Source: Tillandsia leiboldiana
Taxonomy: Eukaryota > Streptophyta > Magnoliopsida > Poales > Bromeliaceae
DNA: 64,000 nucleotides
Assembly (NCBI GenBank): GCA_029204045.2
Contig: CM055067.1
Location: 23,572,838-23,636,837 of the forward strand
Reading direction: 5' to 3'
Shown one piece after another: positions 19,917-31,320 of the stretch. The position numbers were made by a program, and so were the translations under genes. The notes beneath the pieces were generated by a model. It had not been told where the DNA came from. It worked only from the letters and a program-made list of their open reading frames with translations, and searched no databases. The number at the start of each line of letters is the position of its first letter. The stretch's first letter is position 1.

Positions 19917-20348
19917 AGCGTATCTCATTCCAGCTAACATTGCATAGGACCTAGCTAAGCTTGCTATGTGAAGATTAATCAGGTTCATTATGCTTGCTTT
20001 GTTAATAATTATCGTGGTGAAGGGCAATGGTTGTGGGCTTGTGGCTCAGGTAACCCACTACCTCCGAAGTTGTGTCTGGTTAATATGAGTAAACGATTAA
20101 AACAAAGCAAACTTGTTATTGTCATATTAGTTGCATTGAACATAGTCAAGTCTATAGTATAAACATTGATTAGTTTAGATGTACTTGCTTGGTCAATGAT
20201 AATTCCTACTTTGCTAATATCTACCTAATTGAGAAGTTGAGATGCATCATGCCAAATGTCACCTGGAATAAGATACACTGGTATGCGGTAGGGATGGGGG
20301 CGGGGATGTGGTATGCTAGTTTCTTAAGAACGTGGTATGAGAGTGGGC

Positions 20349-20363
20349 GGGGGGGGGGGGGGG
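20349..20363 (+). repeat. G15 homopolymer
   Basis: Fifteen G in a row follow GAGTGGGC. It could form a quadruplex and its exact length is doubtful in any assembly. Confidence 0.9.
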
Positions 20364-20980
20364 TGTGGATTAGTCAAATCGTTAAGTCGAAATAAGGTTT
20401 GATTCAGAATATCTATACAAGTCGATAGACATAAAAAAAATCAAATTACTTACTTTTTGTTACTGTATAATTTTTTCTTTCATTAAGGTTGTATTAGGTA
20501 CTCTCTTTCCTTCACTCAACATGGTACTTTCTAGTTTTATCCAATCCTTGGTATATTAAAAGTTCGGTGTTAACGATAAATCAGGTAGAGAACAGTTATG
20601 TAGTTGGCATACACCCTGTAAAGTCGGAAAACTTTGGGAATAGTTCAACTTTTTAAAAAGAGAAAGAAAAAAGTAAAGTTTGTTGTATAATAATCAAATC
20701 TCCAACATTTTTAGAGTGAAAAAATCGAAAAGTGAATGGATACTTCCTCTAACAATTGTTGATTTAGATAGTTATTATAATATATTTTTTAATTTACATA
20801 GATTATTGTGATTTTCTTTTGTCAACATTCACATTGATAACTCATAACTAAAAACTTAGTCACCAAATGAAAAGTTTGTGAATAATTCATCAGTACTCAA
20901 AATAAAGTGAATATACTGTTATTGTGATACATTGAAGCATCACCTGTGCAAACTTGGCAAGTTTTGTTTGCTTAGTTCGT

Positions 20981-21094
20981 GAGCATCAGCTGGTTTTGTA
21001 CATATAAAAAGAGTCAATGAGCATCAGCTGGTTTTGTACATATAACAAGAGTCAATGAGCATCAGCTGGTTTTGTACAAGTACCAAGATTCAAT
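20981..21094 (+). repeat. 38-bp tandem repeat, three copies
   Basis: Copies begin at 20981, 21019 and 21057. Each starts GAGCATCAGCTGGTTTTGT and ends AGTCAAT or a variant. The first two differ by one base; the third is more diverged. Confidence 0.93.
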
Positions 21095-21725
21095 TTAAAT
21101 TGCATGAAGTTAACATGACGAACCTTATAGTTGAAAGTAATTTACAAGTAATTTACACTTAAACTCAACAGATTTAAATGAACTAGCAGTGCATTTTGGT
21201 ATATATAATCTCATGTGAACTCATTTTTGAGTAATATAACATCTAGTTGACTGTGTAAAAATCATTTGGATTTGGAAATTCAGTTACTTCTTTTCCAGAC
21301 AAAGACTGCTAAATTTTTTTTTTCTTATCCATGGATAACTTAGAAAAGGAACTTGTTTCTTAGATGACCCTGATGTTCATTATTGACTTGAAGGCTTATT
21401 CAAGGCTTATTGACTTGAAGGCACCCCTTACATGAAGGAAAAAGCGGTCCAAGGAAAATATAAAAAGAAAGTTTATTTTCCATGAAATTGGAGAAATAAG
21501 AAGAATCAAGCTGCTCTTCAAAGTTGAGTAAGAAATATGGTTTAAAGAAAAAAAAAATTTAGTAAAGTTACATAAGTAAAGAAAAGGCAAACTGTTTGTG
21601 CAAAAACTGGAAAGATGTGTGATTCAATTCAAATATATGCATCTATGAAACAATTGCTGTTGTTCAGTGGCATGCAAATTTATAATTTGCTATTTCAAAC
21701 TTACAATTTGCTGATGCAGACTCCT

Positions 21726-21733
21726 TATAAATA
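21726..21733 (+). promoter_or_regulatory. TATA box of the purine permease gene
   Basis: TATAAATA stands 168 bp before the first ATG (21894), and no other ATG lies between them. Transcription would start near 21755-21765. Confidence 0.6.
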
Positions 21734-21893
21734 GAACCGGAAGTAGTCGAAGGACAGCTGAAAATTTGTTTCTGTTCATTGAAACAGGAAAAAAAAATTC
21801 TAAGTCTTAGCTGTAGAACGCACTAGAATTCATTCGCTACATTATACAATTTGGTTGTTTTGGTTCATAAGATCACATAAAATTCTAACAAGC

Positions 21894-23003
21894 ATGCACT
21901 TTTTTTCTGTAGAATTCTCGGTGCCCGGACCATCAAAAGATGCATCATCCATGTACAATCATTCACTACGAAATCCGACGTTCCGTCGGTGGCAATGGTT
22001 GCTTGTGGTGGTTGTGAATATCTTCTTCCTCCTTGCCGGCCAAACCGCCGCAACCCTCCTGGGCCGATTCTACTACGACCAAGGTGGAAATAGCAAATGG
22101 ATGGCCACATTTGTCCAAACTGCCGGATTTCCTTTCCTCTTCATTCCTCTACTTCTTTTCCCTTCACCTAAATCCTCTTCCATGACTATTCCTACCACAC
22201 GACTCCCTCTTGCAAAAATTTCTCTTATATATTTAGTATTGGGCCTCATAATAGCTGCTGATAACTTAATGTACTCTTACGGTCTCTTATACCTCCCGGT
22301 CTCAACTTACTCTCTTATTTGTGCTAGTCAATTAGCCTTCAATGCAGTTTTCTCCTACTTTCTTAACGCACAAAAGTTCACCCCTTCGATACTCAACTCT
22401 GTCGTCCTTTTGACTTTCTCGGCCGCCCTCCTTGGTGCTAACGACGATTCTGGAGGGGCAGCTGATATCCCAAAGAGAAAGTACGCTTTAGGGTTTGTAC
22501 TGACATTGGGGGCATCAGCCACCTACTCGCTCATCCTCTCACTAGTGCAATTGACTTTTGAGAAGGTTATTCAGAGGGAGACTTTTTCGGTTGTACTGGA
22601 TATGCAGATATACACGGCTCTTGTGGCAACTTGTGCTTCTGTGGTTGGGCTTTTTGCAAGTGGTGAGTGGAGGAGCTTGAAGGGAGAGATGGAAGCATAT
22701 AAAACTGGGACAGTGTCATATGTGATGACTCTTGTATGGACGGCTGTTTCTTGGCAAGTCGCTTCAGTCGGGGTGGTTGGATTGATTTTTGTAGTTTCAT
22801 CTCTCTTCTCAAATGTCATTAGCACTCTTTCACTACCGGTTGTGCCAATTTTTGCTGTGATCTTCTTCCATGACAAGATGGATGGAGTGAAGATAATGGC
22901 AATGCTCATTTCTATTTGGGGATTTGTTTCCTATTTATATCAACACTATCTTGATGATTCCAAGGCCAAGAAGCCTGCAACTGATGCCCAGGAGGAAGCC
23001 TAG
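21894..23003 (+). CDS. Purine permease (PUP family, PUP11-like)
   Basis: The protein is a multi-pass membrane transporter of the plant purine permease family (drug/metabolite transporter fold), which moves purine bases, cytokinins or related compounds with protons across plasma or endomembranes. It shows FLLAGQTAATLLGRFYYDQGG, SKWMATFVQTAGFP, ADNLMYSYGLLYLPVSTYSL, ASQLAFNAVFSYF, VVSSLFSNVISTLSLPVVP and about ten hydrophobic segments. From this ATG it is 369 residues, near family size (350-390). The ATG is the first after the TATA box and is in frame. However, CTTTTTTTCTGTAG at about 21899-21912 looks like a 3' splice site, and family members often have a short first exon, so the true exon may begin at 21913 with a start further upstream. 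A third in-frame ATG is 21951. The frame is intact. Substrate cannot be told from sequence. Confidence 0.93.
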   Translation: MHFFSVEFSVPGPSKDASSMYNHSLRNPTFRRWQWLLVVVVNIFFLLAGQTAATLLGRFYYDQGGNSKWMATFVQTAGFPFLFIPLLLFPSPKSSSMTIPTTRLPLAKISLIYLVLGLIIAADNLMYSYGLLYLPVSTYSLICASQLAFNAVFSYFLNAQKFTPSILNSVVLLTFSAALLGANDDSGGAADIPKRKYALGFVLTLGASATYSLILSLVQLTFEKVIQRETFSVVLDMQIYTALVATCASVVGLFASGEWRSLKGEMEAYKTGTVSYVMTLVWTAVSWQVASVGVVGLIFVVSSLFSNVISTLSLPVVPIFAVIFFHDKMDGVKIMAMLISIWGFVSYLYQHYLDDSKAKKPATDAQEEA

Positions 23004-23180
23004 GGTGGGTGTCTCTATACTTCGCTTGACTAATTGATTCTCAGAATCAAGTTATATCAGTTTGAATTTGAGGAAAGCTGTAACTGATGCCTGGGATTAA
23101 GTCTAGGATGTCTCCATGCTTGTCTTGCAATTGATACTGAAGATCAGGTTAATTCAGTTTGAATTTTGAGGTTTTCATTT
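22966..23180 (+). repeat. Tandem duplication of the permease gene tail into the 3' UTR
   Basis: The last codons and following about 100 bp (GCAACTGATGCCCAGGAGG ... TCAGTTTGAATTTGAGG, about 22970-23072) recur, diverged, directly downstream (GTAACTGATGCCTGGGA ... TTCAGTTTGAATTTTGAGG, about 23080-23174). The stop codon lies in the first copy. Confidence 0.8.
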
Positions 23181-23360
23181 TCATAGATGATGGGCAATTT
23201 TTTTCCATGATGATTTCTACCTCTTTTTGATGATGATTCTTACTGATGTTTTTACAACATCAATTATCATTTTCCTCTTTAGCTCTTTGTTTTGTTTCTT
23301 ATTTTCTTTGTTCTTTTTGTTCCCTTTCTTATTTGTTGGGGGGAGTAGGTTTCAGAATGT

Positions 23361-23490
23361 AGGTAGTTCTTTATAAGACATTTAACATATGAGAAATAAA
23401 AAGTCGGTTCTTTTCCAAATATGCAAAGGGCGATTTTAATTTGTAGCTAGTTCTTTATTAGACAAATGCACATATGAAATAAAAGTCTTT
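23361..23490 (+). repeat. Second diverged duplication with paired poly(A)-like signals
   Basis: GTAGTTCTTTATAAGACA and CATATGAGAAATAAA (about 23363-23400) recur as CTAGTTCTTTATTAGACA and CATATGAAATAAA (about 23447-23482). The AATAAA hexamers in each are candidate polyadenylation signals of the permease mRNA. Confidence 0.65.
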
Positions 23491-23593
23491 CATATTTCAC
23501 ATGTTTCTAAGTCCATCTACTTGAATTATACTTGCAGTTATGTTTTTCAGTTATTTGCTTCGAGTGCTTTTACTTTAGTTCGTTAATTTGGAA

Positions 23594-23794
<201 letters not shown>

Positions 23795-23822
23795 ATATGT
23801 ATGTATATATCTGTATATGTAT

Positions 23823-24343
<521 letters not shown>

Positions 24344-24357
24344 ATATATCTATATAA

Positions 24358-24574
24358 TTGAACTCCTGTACTTTTAAAAGTATCAACTCAATAATGCTTG
24401 TAAGTTTTTAGCCATTAGATGAAAGGATGTGCGGTTAGGATAAAAGTGGGTCCCTTATGTTTAGTGGGTAGTTTGTGAAATAGTATGATCTAAGGAGTGA
24501 AATAAGTCAAATGGATAGATATAATGGTAGAAAACTTATAAGCACTAATTGCTTGATACATTTATAAGCATAGT
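24358..24574. mobile_element. MITE 3, diverged member of the same cluster
   Basis: It contains GGATGTGCGGTTAGGAT and AGTATGATCTAAGGAGTG, internal words shared with the neighbouring MITEs, and is followed by TA repeats. Ends are less clear. Confidence 0.5.
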
Positions 24575-24594
24575 ATATATATATATATAGAGAG

Positions 24595-24816
24595 AGAGTT
24601 CAGCTACTATGCTATCGATAGCACAAAACATACTACCAAGTTTTTTGCCTTAGATCTACCCCTTTGATCATTTTCGCCTCTTAGATCATACTATTTTTTC
24701 AACCATTCATTAAACCTTAGGGATCCACTATCATCCTAATCGCACATCCCTTCATCCAAAGATTAAAAACCTAATAACATCAATGATTGGATACTACTAA
24801 TAGTATAGTAGCCTAG

Positions 24817-24817
<1 letters not shown>
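24595..24817. mobile_element. MITE 4
   Basis: The left end GTTCAGCTACTATGCTATCG and right end AATAGTATAGTAGCCTAG are imperfect inverted repeats. Inside are CCCTTTGATCATTTTCG and TCGCACATCCCTTCATCC, the reverse of words in MITE 3. Confidence 0.65.

Positions 24818-24900
<83 letters not shown>
24818..24900 (+). repeat. (TA)n microsatellite
   Basis: About 41 TA repeats between two MITEs. Confidence 0.97.
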
Positions 24901-24904
<4 letters not shown>

Positions 24905-25132
24905 TTGGGCTGGAATGCTATTGATAGCACCAGCCCAACTTTGCCACCCATTTTATACCCTTTGGATTGCGTTGAGATTTGTGAAAGCTATTTAATGAAA
25001 AAAAGAAAAAAGAAAAAGTAAAAAGAAAAAGTAAAAATTAAATAGCTTTCACAAATCTCAACGCAATCCAAAGGATATAAAATGGGTGGCAAAGTTGGGC
25101 TGGTGCTATCAATAGCATTCCAGCCCAACTCT
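24901..25132. mobile_element. MITE 5, near-perfect 96-bp-arm hairpin
   Basis: Left arm 24901-24996 and right arm 25037-25132 are inverted repeats with one mismatch, separated by a 40-bp A-rich loop. The outer arm starts AGAGTTGGGCTGGAATGC. Within each arm GTTGGGCTGG and CCAGCCCAAC form a further small inverted pair. It is flanked by TA repeats. Confidence 0.92.
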
Positions 25133-25157
25133 ATATATATATATATATATATATATA
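25132..25157 (+). repeat. (TA)n microsatellite
   Basis: About 13 TA repeats. Confidence 0.9.
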
Positions 25158-25376
25158 GTCCGGCTATTATGCTATCGATAGCACCAAGCATTTGATACTA
25201 TCAAGTTTTCTACTATTAGATCAACCCCTTTGATTATTTTCATCCGTTAAATTTTACTATTTCCCCAACCACCCATTAAACTTAAATGACCTACTATCAT
25301 TTCAATCACACATCTTTTAATTCAACGGTTAAAAACTTAATAGCACCAATGACTTGGTGCTATTAATAGCATTCCA

Positions 25377-25378
<2 letters not shown>
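25158..25378. mobile_element. MITE 6
   Basis: The left end GTCCGGCTATTATGCTATCG and right end GGTGCTATTAATAGCATTCC are imperfect inverted repeats; internal CAACCCCTTTGATTATTTTC matches MITE 4. Confidence 0.65.

Positions 25379-25467
<89 letters not shown>
25379..25467 (+). repeat. (TA)n microsatellite
   Basis: About 44 TA repeats. Confidence 0.97.
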
Positions 25468-25472
<5 letters not shown>

Positions 25473-26008
25473 CAGCTACTATCTTTTTAGGAGTTCGAAG
25501 ACCTTTGTCCTCAATTATTTTAGATGATAGGGATTCCGAATTGATGATCGAGACTATTAAAATTGATCTAGGGTATTTAAAGCGTGTGGAAACTAAATTT
25601 CATAAATTTTAAAAATGTTATCAAATCCATCGAAAAGTAAAAAAAAAAACGATCAAAAACGAATAATTTTGTGAAAATAGAGGTTAGACTTTCTAAATTC
25701 ATGATCAGGATCATTAAACATTATCAAAATAATATAAAAAATTTTCTATCAAAAATTCAAACGGTTTGAATTGCTTTACACCATTAAACAAGCAAACAAT
25801 TCATATATGTTGTCAAAAATTATTGATTTTGTGATCCTTTGATCACTACGTAAATAGTTTTTAAGATTTATAAAAGTTAGTTTCTAAATGTTTTAAATAC
25901 TCTACATCAATTTTAACGGTTTTGATCATCGATTTGGAATCACTATTAGCTGAAACGACTTAGGAGGACAAAGGCCTCGGTCCGCCTAAAAAGATTGTAG
26001 CTGGACTC
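25468..26008. mobile_element. MITE 7 (about 540 bp, inverted-repeat ends)
   Basis: The left end TTCAGCTACTATCTTTTTAGG mirrors the right end CCTAAAAAGATTGTAGCTGG. The arms stay similar well inward (AGGACAAAGGCCTCGG against CGAAGACCTTTGTCCT). Non-coding. Confidence 0.8.
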
Positions 26009-26021
26009 TATATATAGAGAG

Positions 26022-26537
26022 AGAGTCCGGCTACTATACTCTAATGAGTAGGATCGACTTCGTACTCATAAGTAGTTTTTGATGATAAAGTTTTTGAATC
26101 GATGATCCATACTATAAAATATGATTTAGAGTATTTGAAACTTATAGAAATTAAATTTTATAATTTTTCGATATCATTTATCTTACGATCAAAAGATCTC
26201 AAAATTAATAATTTTTAACGGTCGGTATAGAATAGTTGCTAGTTTAACAGTGTAAAAGAATCAAAATAGATTAAATTTTTGATAAAAAATACTATTCACT
26301 GCCTAAATAGAGATCTATAACTCTGATTTTTAGGAGGTCGTTTGATTTTAACCGTTCATTTTATACTCGCATGATGAACTTTATTATAATTTCAAAAAAT
26401 TACGAAATTTAGTTTCTAAAAGTTTAAAATGCTCTAAATCATATTTAACGGTATGGATCGCCGATTCAGAAGCTCTATCATAAAAAATAATATATGAGTA
26501 CAAAGGTGTCTATACTCATCAGAGTATAATAGCTCTA

Positions 26538-26540
<3 letters not shown>
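26022..26540. mobile_element. MITE 8 (about 520 bp, inverted-repeat ends)
   Basis: The left end GTCCGGCTACTATACTCTAAT mirrors the right end AGAGTATAATAGCTCTACTC, with ATGAGTA words inside both arms. Non-coding. Confidence 0.8.

Positions 26541-26578
<38 letters not shown>
26541..26578 (+). repeat. (TA)n microsatellite
   Basis: About 19 TA repeats. Confidence 0.95.
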
Positions 26579-26581
<3 letters not shown>

Positions 26582-26725
26582 GAGTTTATATACTTTCAAA
26601 GGCACAAGCCCAATTATGCTTGTGAAATTTTTACCATTGAATTTGCATTGAGATTTGTACTATTATACTTTATTTTTTTCTCTCTTTAGTTGACTTTACA
26701 ATAGCACAAATCTAATTGCAAATCT
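26579..26725. mobile_element. MITE 9, truncated relative of MITE 1
   Basis: GTAGAGTTTATATACTTTC and CATTGAGATTTGTACTA match the left arm of MITE 1; the right arm stops at about 26725 where the next MITE begins. Confidence 0.7.
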
Positions 26726-26849
26726 AGAGTCTGGCTACTATACTTTTATGAGTAAAATCCCTTCGTACTCATAAGTTTTCGGCCCTTGGATGAAGGAATG
26801 TGCGGTTAGGATTATAGTTGTCCCCTAGGATTTATACTATTTCACCAAC
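26726..26849. mobile_element. MITE 10, left part only, cut by LTR C
   Basis: It starts AGAGTCTGGCTACTATAC and has GGATGAAGGAATGTGCGGTTAGG as in MITE 3, then stops after TTTCACCAAC, where LTR C begins. The other half is not found in this window. Confidence 0.65.
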
Positions 26850-29535
26850 TGTAAAACCCTAGATCACTGTGGATAGTTATGCTGGTGGATTTATGGCTTG
26901 ACGACACATTGTCTGTGTGTCGGAGTCATCAACGCGCAAAATGGATGCGAAAAACGAACACAGGGCGAAAAACTGCGCAAAATACCTTATTTTTGGGTAT
27001 TTTCCAATTCAGGGTCCGGACCTTGAGAAACTGCGCAAAATTCAAGGTCCGGACCGTTGTATTGCACCGGGTCCAGGACCGGGGCCGCACGCGGGCCGGG
27101 CCGCGTGGGCGCGTGTGATGGGCACCGCATGTCCCCGGGCTTTGCGGGTTCGAGCCTGCACTGTTGGGGCGCCCGAATTCGATAAGAGGGAGATTTTTTG
27201 TGGTGTTTGAGGGTATTTTGATCCGTGGGAGCAACTTTGGAACACTTTAGGGCTATATATTGGATCTCTAAGTTCACTAAGAAGCTTTTCAACAACTTAG
27301 CACTCTTCTCCCTATTGTTGAAGTCTTCCAAGAGCTCTAAAGTACCTCTTTCTCCACCCTAAAACTCCATGGTTGAAGCTTGAAGATCTCTTGCACAGTT
27401 TGGCCACTCCGTCGACTTTTCTTCCACAGACTCCTCAGGACAGTAGGAGTGGAATTTGAAGGTGAATTTCCAGCACTTCCAGCTCTACAACTTTGGTATT
27501 TGAAAAGAAGTCTAGTTTGGACTCTAAACTAGGTAATTTTTGTGATATTTGAGACTCTTGTTCACAGCATGAAATTGTGGACAGTGCATAGTATTTTTCC
27601 TCCCCTGGGCAGTACAAGAGAAGTCTTGAGCTATTTCTTGGAGGGAAATTTTCAGCATTCGCAGCTCTACAACTTCCATATTTTCTAGGAACTCTAATTT
27701 GGACTCCAAGTCAGGTAAATTAAGTCATCTTTGAGACATTTGTGCACAGCCTGATGTTTTGTGCAGTACTCAGTGTTTTCCCTCCTCTGGATAGTAGGAT
27801 TAGAATTTCGAGTTAATTTTTGTGGGAGAATCTTCAGGACTTGAAGATCCACAACTTTGATATTTAATAGGAAGGCCAATTCTTGCATTTGACTAGGTAA
27901 GTATGCCCATCTTTGAGCCTCTATTTACAGGTTTCAGTTTTGGACAGATTGGAGTAATTTTGGAATTTCCCTTACTTTCCTTTATGAAATAGAGAATTTC
28001 AAAGTTGGGTGATCTTCTAGACTTCAAGAGGAACATTTTGATACCTTAAACTCAAAAATTGGATGATAATTGATTTACCATCTTTAGCCTTCTTCTCAGA
28101 CTTAGTGTTGCTGAAATCTGCATGCTTAATTGGAACACCTTGTTTTGCTAATTGAATGTTGGACTTAATGTTATGGTTAATTATGGTATTATGGTTAATT
28201 CAAGTGGTGGAATGCAATCTTATGAGCTTAGTGGACAACTTCTCTTTTGGGTTCAACTTGTAATTATGTTTATTTTGGGTTACATAGCAAGTTGAAATTC
28301 AGCTATTAATTACATGCATGATTCTTGGACGGCATTGGTACATTTTATTTAAGAGTTGAATGAAAGGATTTCAATTTAGCTTTGTGGGGATCTCTTGATG
28401 TTTTTGAGTTAATTGAGAACTGAAGAATCAAATTTGGGTTGTGGTATTAATGTCTATTAGGGCATATATAGCAGATTTTGAGTTCATTCACCATTTGTTC
28501 GAAATTCGGAAATTCTGTGCACTCGGTAATGTTTTTGCTATAACTTTCAATCCGGCAGGAATTTTGGGGAGTTATCAGGTTGGTTGGAAAGATATCGACC
28601 AGAGGATTGTAGTCACCAAAAATTAGACCAATCAGATTCCAGATCATCAAGCCAATAGGTGGATTATTGAGCAGATCGAAATTGCGGCCTACAAGTCGAC
28701 TCAACCAAAATTTGGCATTGTGTGGTTTGGATGTTTACTATTTATACTTAATCAAAGCATGTTGAAACTTGAGACTTATGTTGAGGATTACTTCTTTTAT
28801 GTGTGAGAACCATTCTATACTTGTTGAACATCTAATTAGGCCACACTTTATTTTATAAGCTATACTAATCTTGTTGGATCAAAACTTAGGAGAAAACCTT
28901 TGTTTCTTTATCTTATGATATTATTGCTCGGGTTAGAGAGCAGGGATGGGGTTAGTACAGCTATGCTATCGAGTCGGGTAGGATAGCACCAGATTATCGA
29001 CTCGGGAGTTGTTCGGCAATCGCGGATTGTGGGCGGTTGGCCGATTAGTATTATGCATCAGTTTTGGGCCGGGATTTGCATTAGTAGATAGAGTATCCAC
29101 CTTGAGCATAGTGATGACTTTCGCCTGCTATACTTATATGTGGGACATGGTTACTTATTACTCGACTGGGTTACTTGATACCGCGTTGTTTCCTCGGTGG
29201 GGTCGCTCCCCTCGAGATGACACTCCGGATGCAATGTTGGGTCTGTTGAGGCAGTTTCGCGTGATGGTGATGATAGTCCGTTGGGACTCCCTACGTAAAT
29301 CCCGTCCTAGTGTGGATGTGTGGTAGTAGACGAGACCGGGTTGGTGTACCGGTAGATAGCTATTGTGATATTGAGAGTAGGCGAGACCGGGTTGGTGTAA
29401 TCGGTCGGTTATAGTGATATTTGAGCCTTTGTGATGTGAGAGCAGGCAGGTCCTGATTGGTGTACAGGACGATGTGATTGGGCTATATTTCAGTAGTTTC
29501 CTTTCAGTGATTCATAGATACACTTACTTGATATC
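26850..29535 (+). mobile_element. 5' part of a long LTR (family C), interrupted by LTR A
   Basis: It starts TGTAAAACCCTAGATCACTG within MITE 10. Its 3' half (about 28860-29500) follows the layout of LTR B: AACTTAGGAGAAAACC, TTGCTCGGG...GAGCAGGG, a GATTGTGGGCGGTTGGCCG block, GTGGGGTCGCTCCCCTCGAG and CCCTACGTAAATCC. It is interrupted at 29536 by LTR A copy 2, and its end is not seen. No coding domain. Confidence 0.6.
27437..27950 (+). repeat. About 170-bp diverged tandem repeat, three copies, in LTR C
   Basis: Each copy has AGGACAGTAGGA or TGGATAGTAGGATTAGAA, then a CAGCACTTCCAGC-like word, TACAACTT, and GACTC...AGGTAA. Starts are near 27437, 27605 and 27785. The copies differ strongly. Confidence 0.65.
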
Positions 29536-29910
29536 TGTAGTGATCCGGCCTTTCGGGGTATTTTTGACTTACATGTAGTCATTTAAGCCTTTAAGTGAAA
29601 TAAAATTATTCAATTCTTAAAAGTTGGCCATTGTGAGGTGCTAGTATTTTTCTGCGATAGAGCGTGGAAAAAGAAAGCCGACGGTGCGATCGGATCTGAA
29701 ATCCGATATCGGGATCCCCCGGAACGGGATTCAAAGTGATACGGTGATTAGTCGTGCATCAGAATCCGTGCAAAGTATCTTGCACCCGTTAGAGATAAGG
29801 TGGGTTATCTCGTAGGGGATAATTAATTAGTTAATTAATTATCCCAGACGGAAAATTAATAATTCTCTTACGTACGAATCAAAGAGAAATTAATTAAAGA
29901 TAAAGTACGA

Positions 29911-29920
29911 CTATATAAGG
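29911..29920 (+). promoter_or_regulatory. TATA box of LTR A copy 2
   Basis: CTATATAAGG precedes a GAAAAGAAAAG-rich leader. The same motif is conserved in copy 1, which supports a transcription start about 30 bp downstream. Confidence 0.55.
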
Positions 29921-30289
29921 GATCCCGATTATCGGAAAGAAAAGAAAAGAAGAAAATAAAAACCCTAATCGGTGAGAAGAGAAAAAGAAAAGAAAAGACG
30001 GAACCCTAGCCGGAAGAAAGGGAAAGGAGAAAGAGAAGGGGCCCGATCTTCCCGGACACCGAACCGAAGGCAAGAACGCGACCGGACAACCTTCCCGTCG
30101 ATCTTCGGTTAGTAAAATAATTGTTTTAAATTATTTGGGATTTTTCCGTCGTCTCTTTTGTTTGAGTTCTTGGTTTCTTGTTTTCTCCGTCGTATCTGTG
30201 ACCGTCGCCGACATCGTCTTCTTGATAGGGCACGGAACGGACGGCGGAGGCGCGCGGTGCCGCTAGGGCATCGCGCGGAGGAGGGTCAC

Positions 30290-30790
30290 GGACGGCACCC
30301 ATGCGGACCCGCAACCGCGCGGGCACCGCATGGGCGCCGCGCGGACCCGCAACCGTGCGGGCACCGCGCGGGCGCCGCGCGGATGCCGCGCGGACCCGCA
30401 ACCGTGCGGGCGGCACCCGCGCGGGCCCGCAACCATGCGGGCACCGCGCGGGCGCCGCGCGGCCGCCGCGCGGTTGCCGCGCGGACCCGCAACCGTGCGG
30501 GCGCCGTGCGGCTGCCGCGCGGGCGGCACCCGCACGGGCCCGCAACCATGCGGGCACCGCACGGGCGCCGCGCGGACCCTCAACCATGCGGGCGCCGCGC
30601 GGCTGCCGCGCGGGCGCCGCGCAGCTGCCGCGCGGGAGGCACCCGCGCGGACCCGCACCCGCGCGGGCACCGCGCGGGCGCCGCGCGGCTGCCGCGCGGG
30701 CGGCACCCGCACGGACCCGCAACCGCGCGGCCGCCGTGCGGGGCCGCACCCGCGCGGGCACCGTGCGGCCGTCGCACGGGCAACGCCGCG
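30290..30790 (+). repeat. GC-rich irregular minisatellite in LTR A copy 2
   Basis: Repeated GCGCGGACCCGCAACC and GCGGGCACCGCGCGGGCGCC words make up this stretch, the counterpart of the 64-bp array in copy 1. Here the spacing is irregular, with shuffled and shortened units. ORFs of up to about 270 codons over it are artefacts. Confidence 0.85.
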
Positions 30791-31315
30791 CGAGGCACCG
30801 CGCCGCGTGGGCGTCGCCCGCGGAGACACGCCGCGCGGTTCCGAACCACGCGGGGCTCCGGCGGACGACGACGGCGACGCGGGAATTCCGGATCGTCAAC
30901 CCGGACGGTGTTGGACTTTTCCGTCGAAAAGAGTAAATTGGGTCTTGTGTTTTCGGATGTTAGTACACGTTTTTGACTATAGTTATCCTTGCGGACTTTT
31001 CTTTAGGTCCAAGTGCGCAGCGGGGGTGCGCGAAAGATTCAGGTGTTCCGATTTCTCTTCAAATAGGTGGGTACGGTTGCGATAAGTGCAACAAGTGCAG
31101 TAAGTGCATCTATCGTCATTAAAGTGCTCTTAATTTATCTAACAAAGTAGATGGACAGTTTAACCTTTCGCATAATTGTGTTTTTATCTAACAATTGAAG
31201 CGGCTACGGTCGAGGTGCTCATGACACGCCGATCTCGGCAAATCCGTTTTCGGATGCTGCACGTACACAGGCAGATTGGCCTCCGCATGGGTGTACTTTT
31301 CCGGAAGAGTGGTCT

Positions 31316-31320
31316 CTTAT
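31316..31320. repeat. Left target-site duplication of solo LTR B
   Basis: CTTAT before the TG end, repeated exactly at 35284-35288. Confidence 0.9.

Larger units (their letters stand above)
19917..21725. other. Intergenic region upstream of the purine permease gene
   Basis: AT-rich with no recognised gene. It includes a G15 homopolymer at 20349-20363 and a 38-bp tandem repeat at 20981-21094. Distal promoter elements of the permease gene may lie at its right end but none was identified. Confidence 0.5.
29536..31320 (+). mobile_element. LTR A copy 2, first segment
   Basis: It starts TGTAGTGATCCGGCC and matches the minus strand of the solo LTR at 10031-12726 throughout. It is broken at 31320 by LTR B copy 1 and resumes at 35289. 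The final roughly 550 bp of the LTR, present in copy 1, are displaced by the second family B insertion and would lie past the N gap. Confidence 0.88.

Noticed and set aside
21855..21893. Extending the permease start to 21855
   Set aside because: That codon is TTG, not ATG; the first ATG in the frame is 21894.
30126..31085. ORFs of about 190-270 codons on both strands
   Set aside because: Same cause: the GC-rich repeat of LTR A copy 2. Overlapping open frames on both strands with no domain are composition artefacts.
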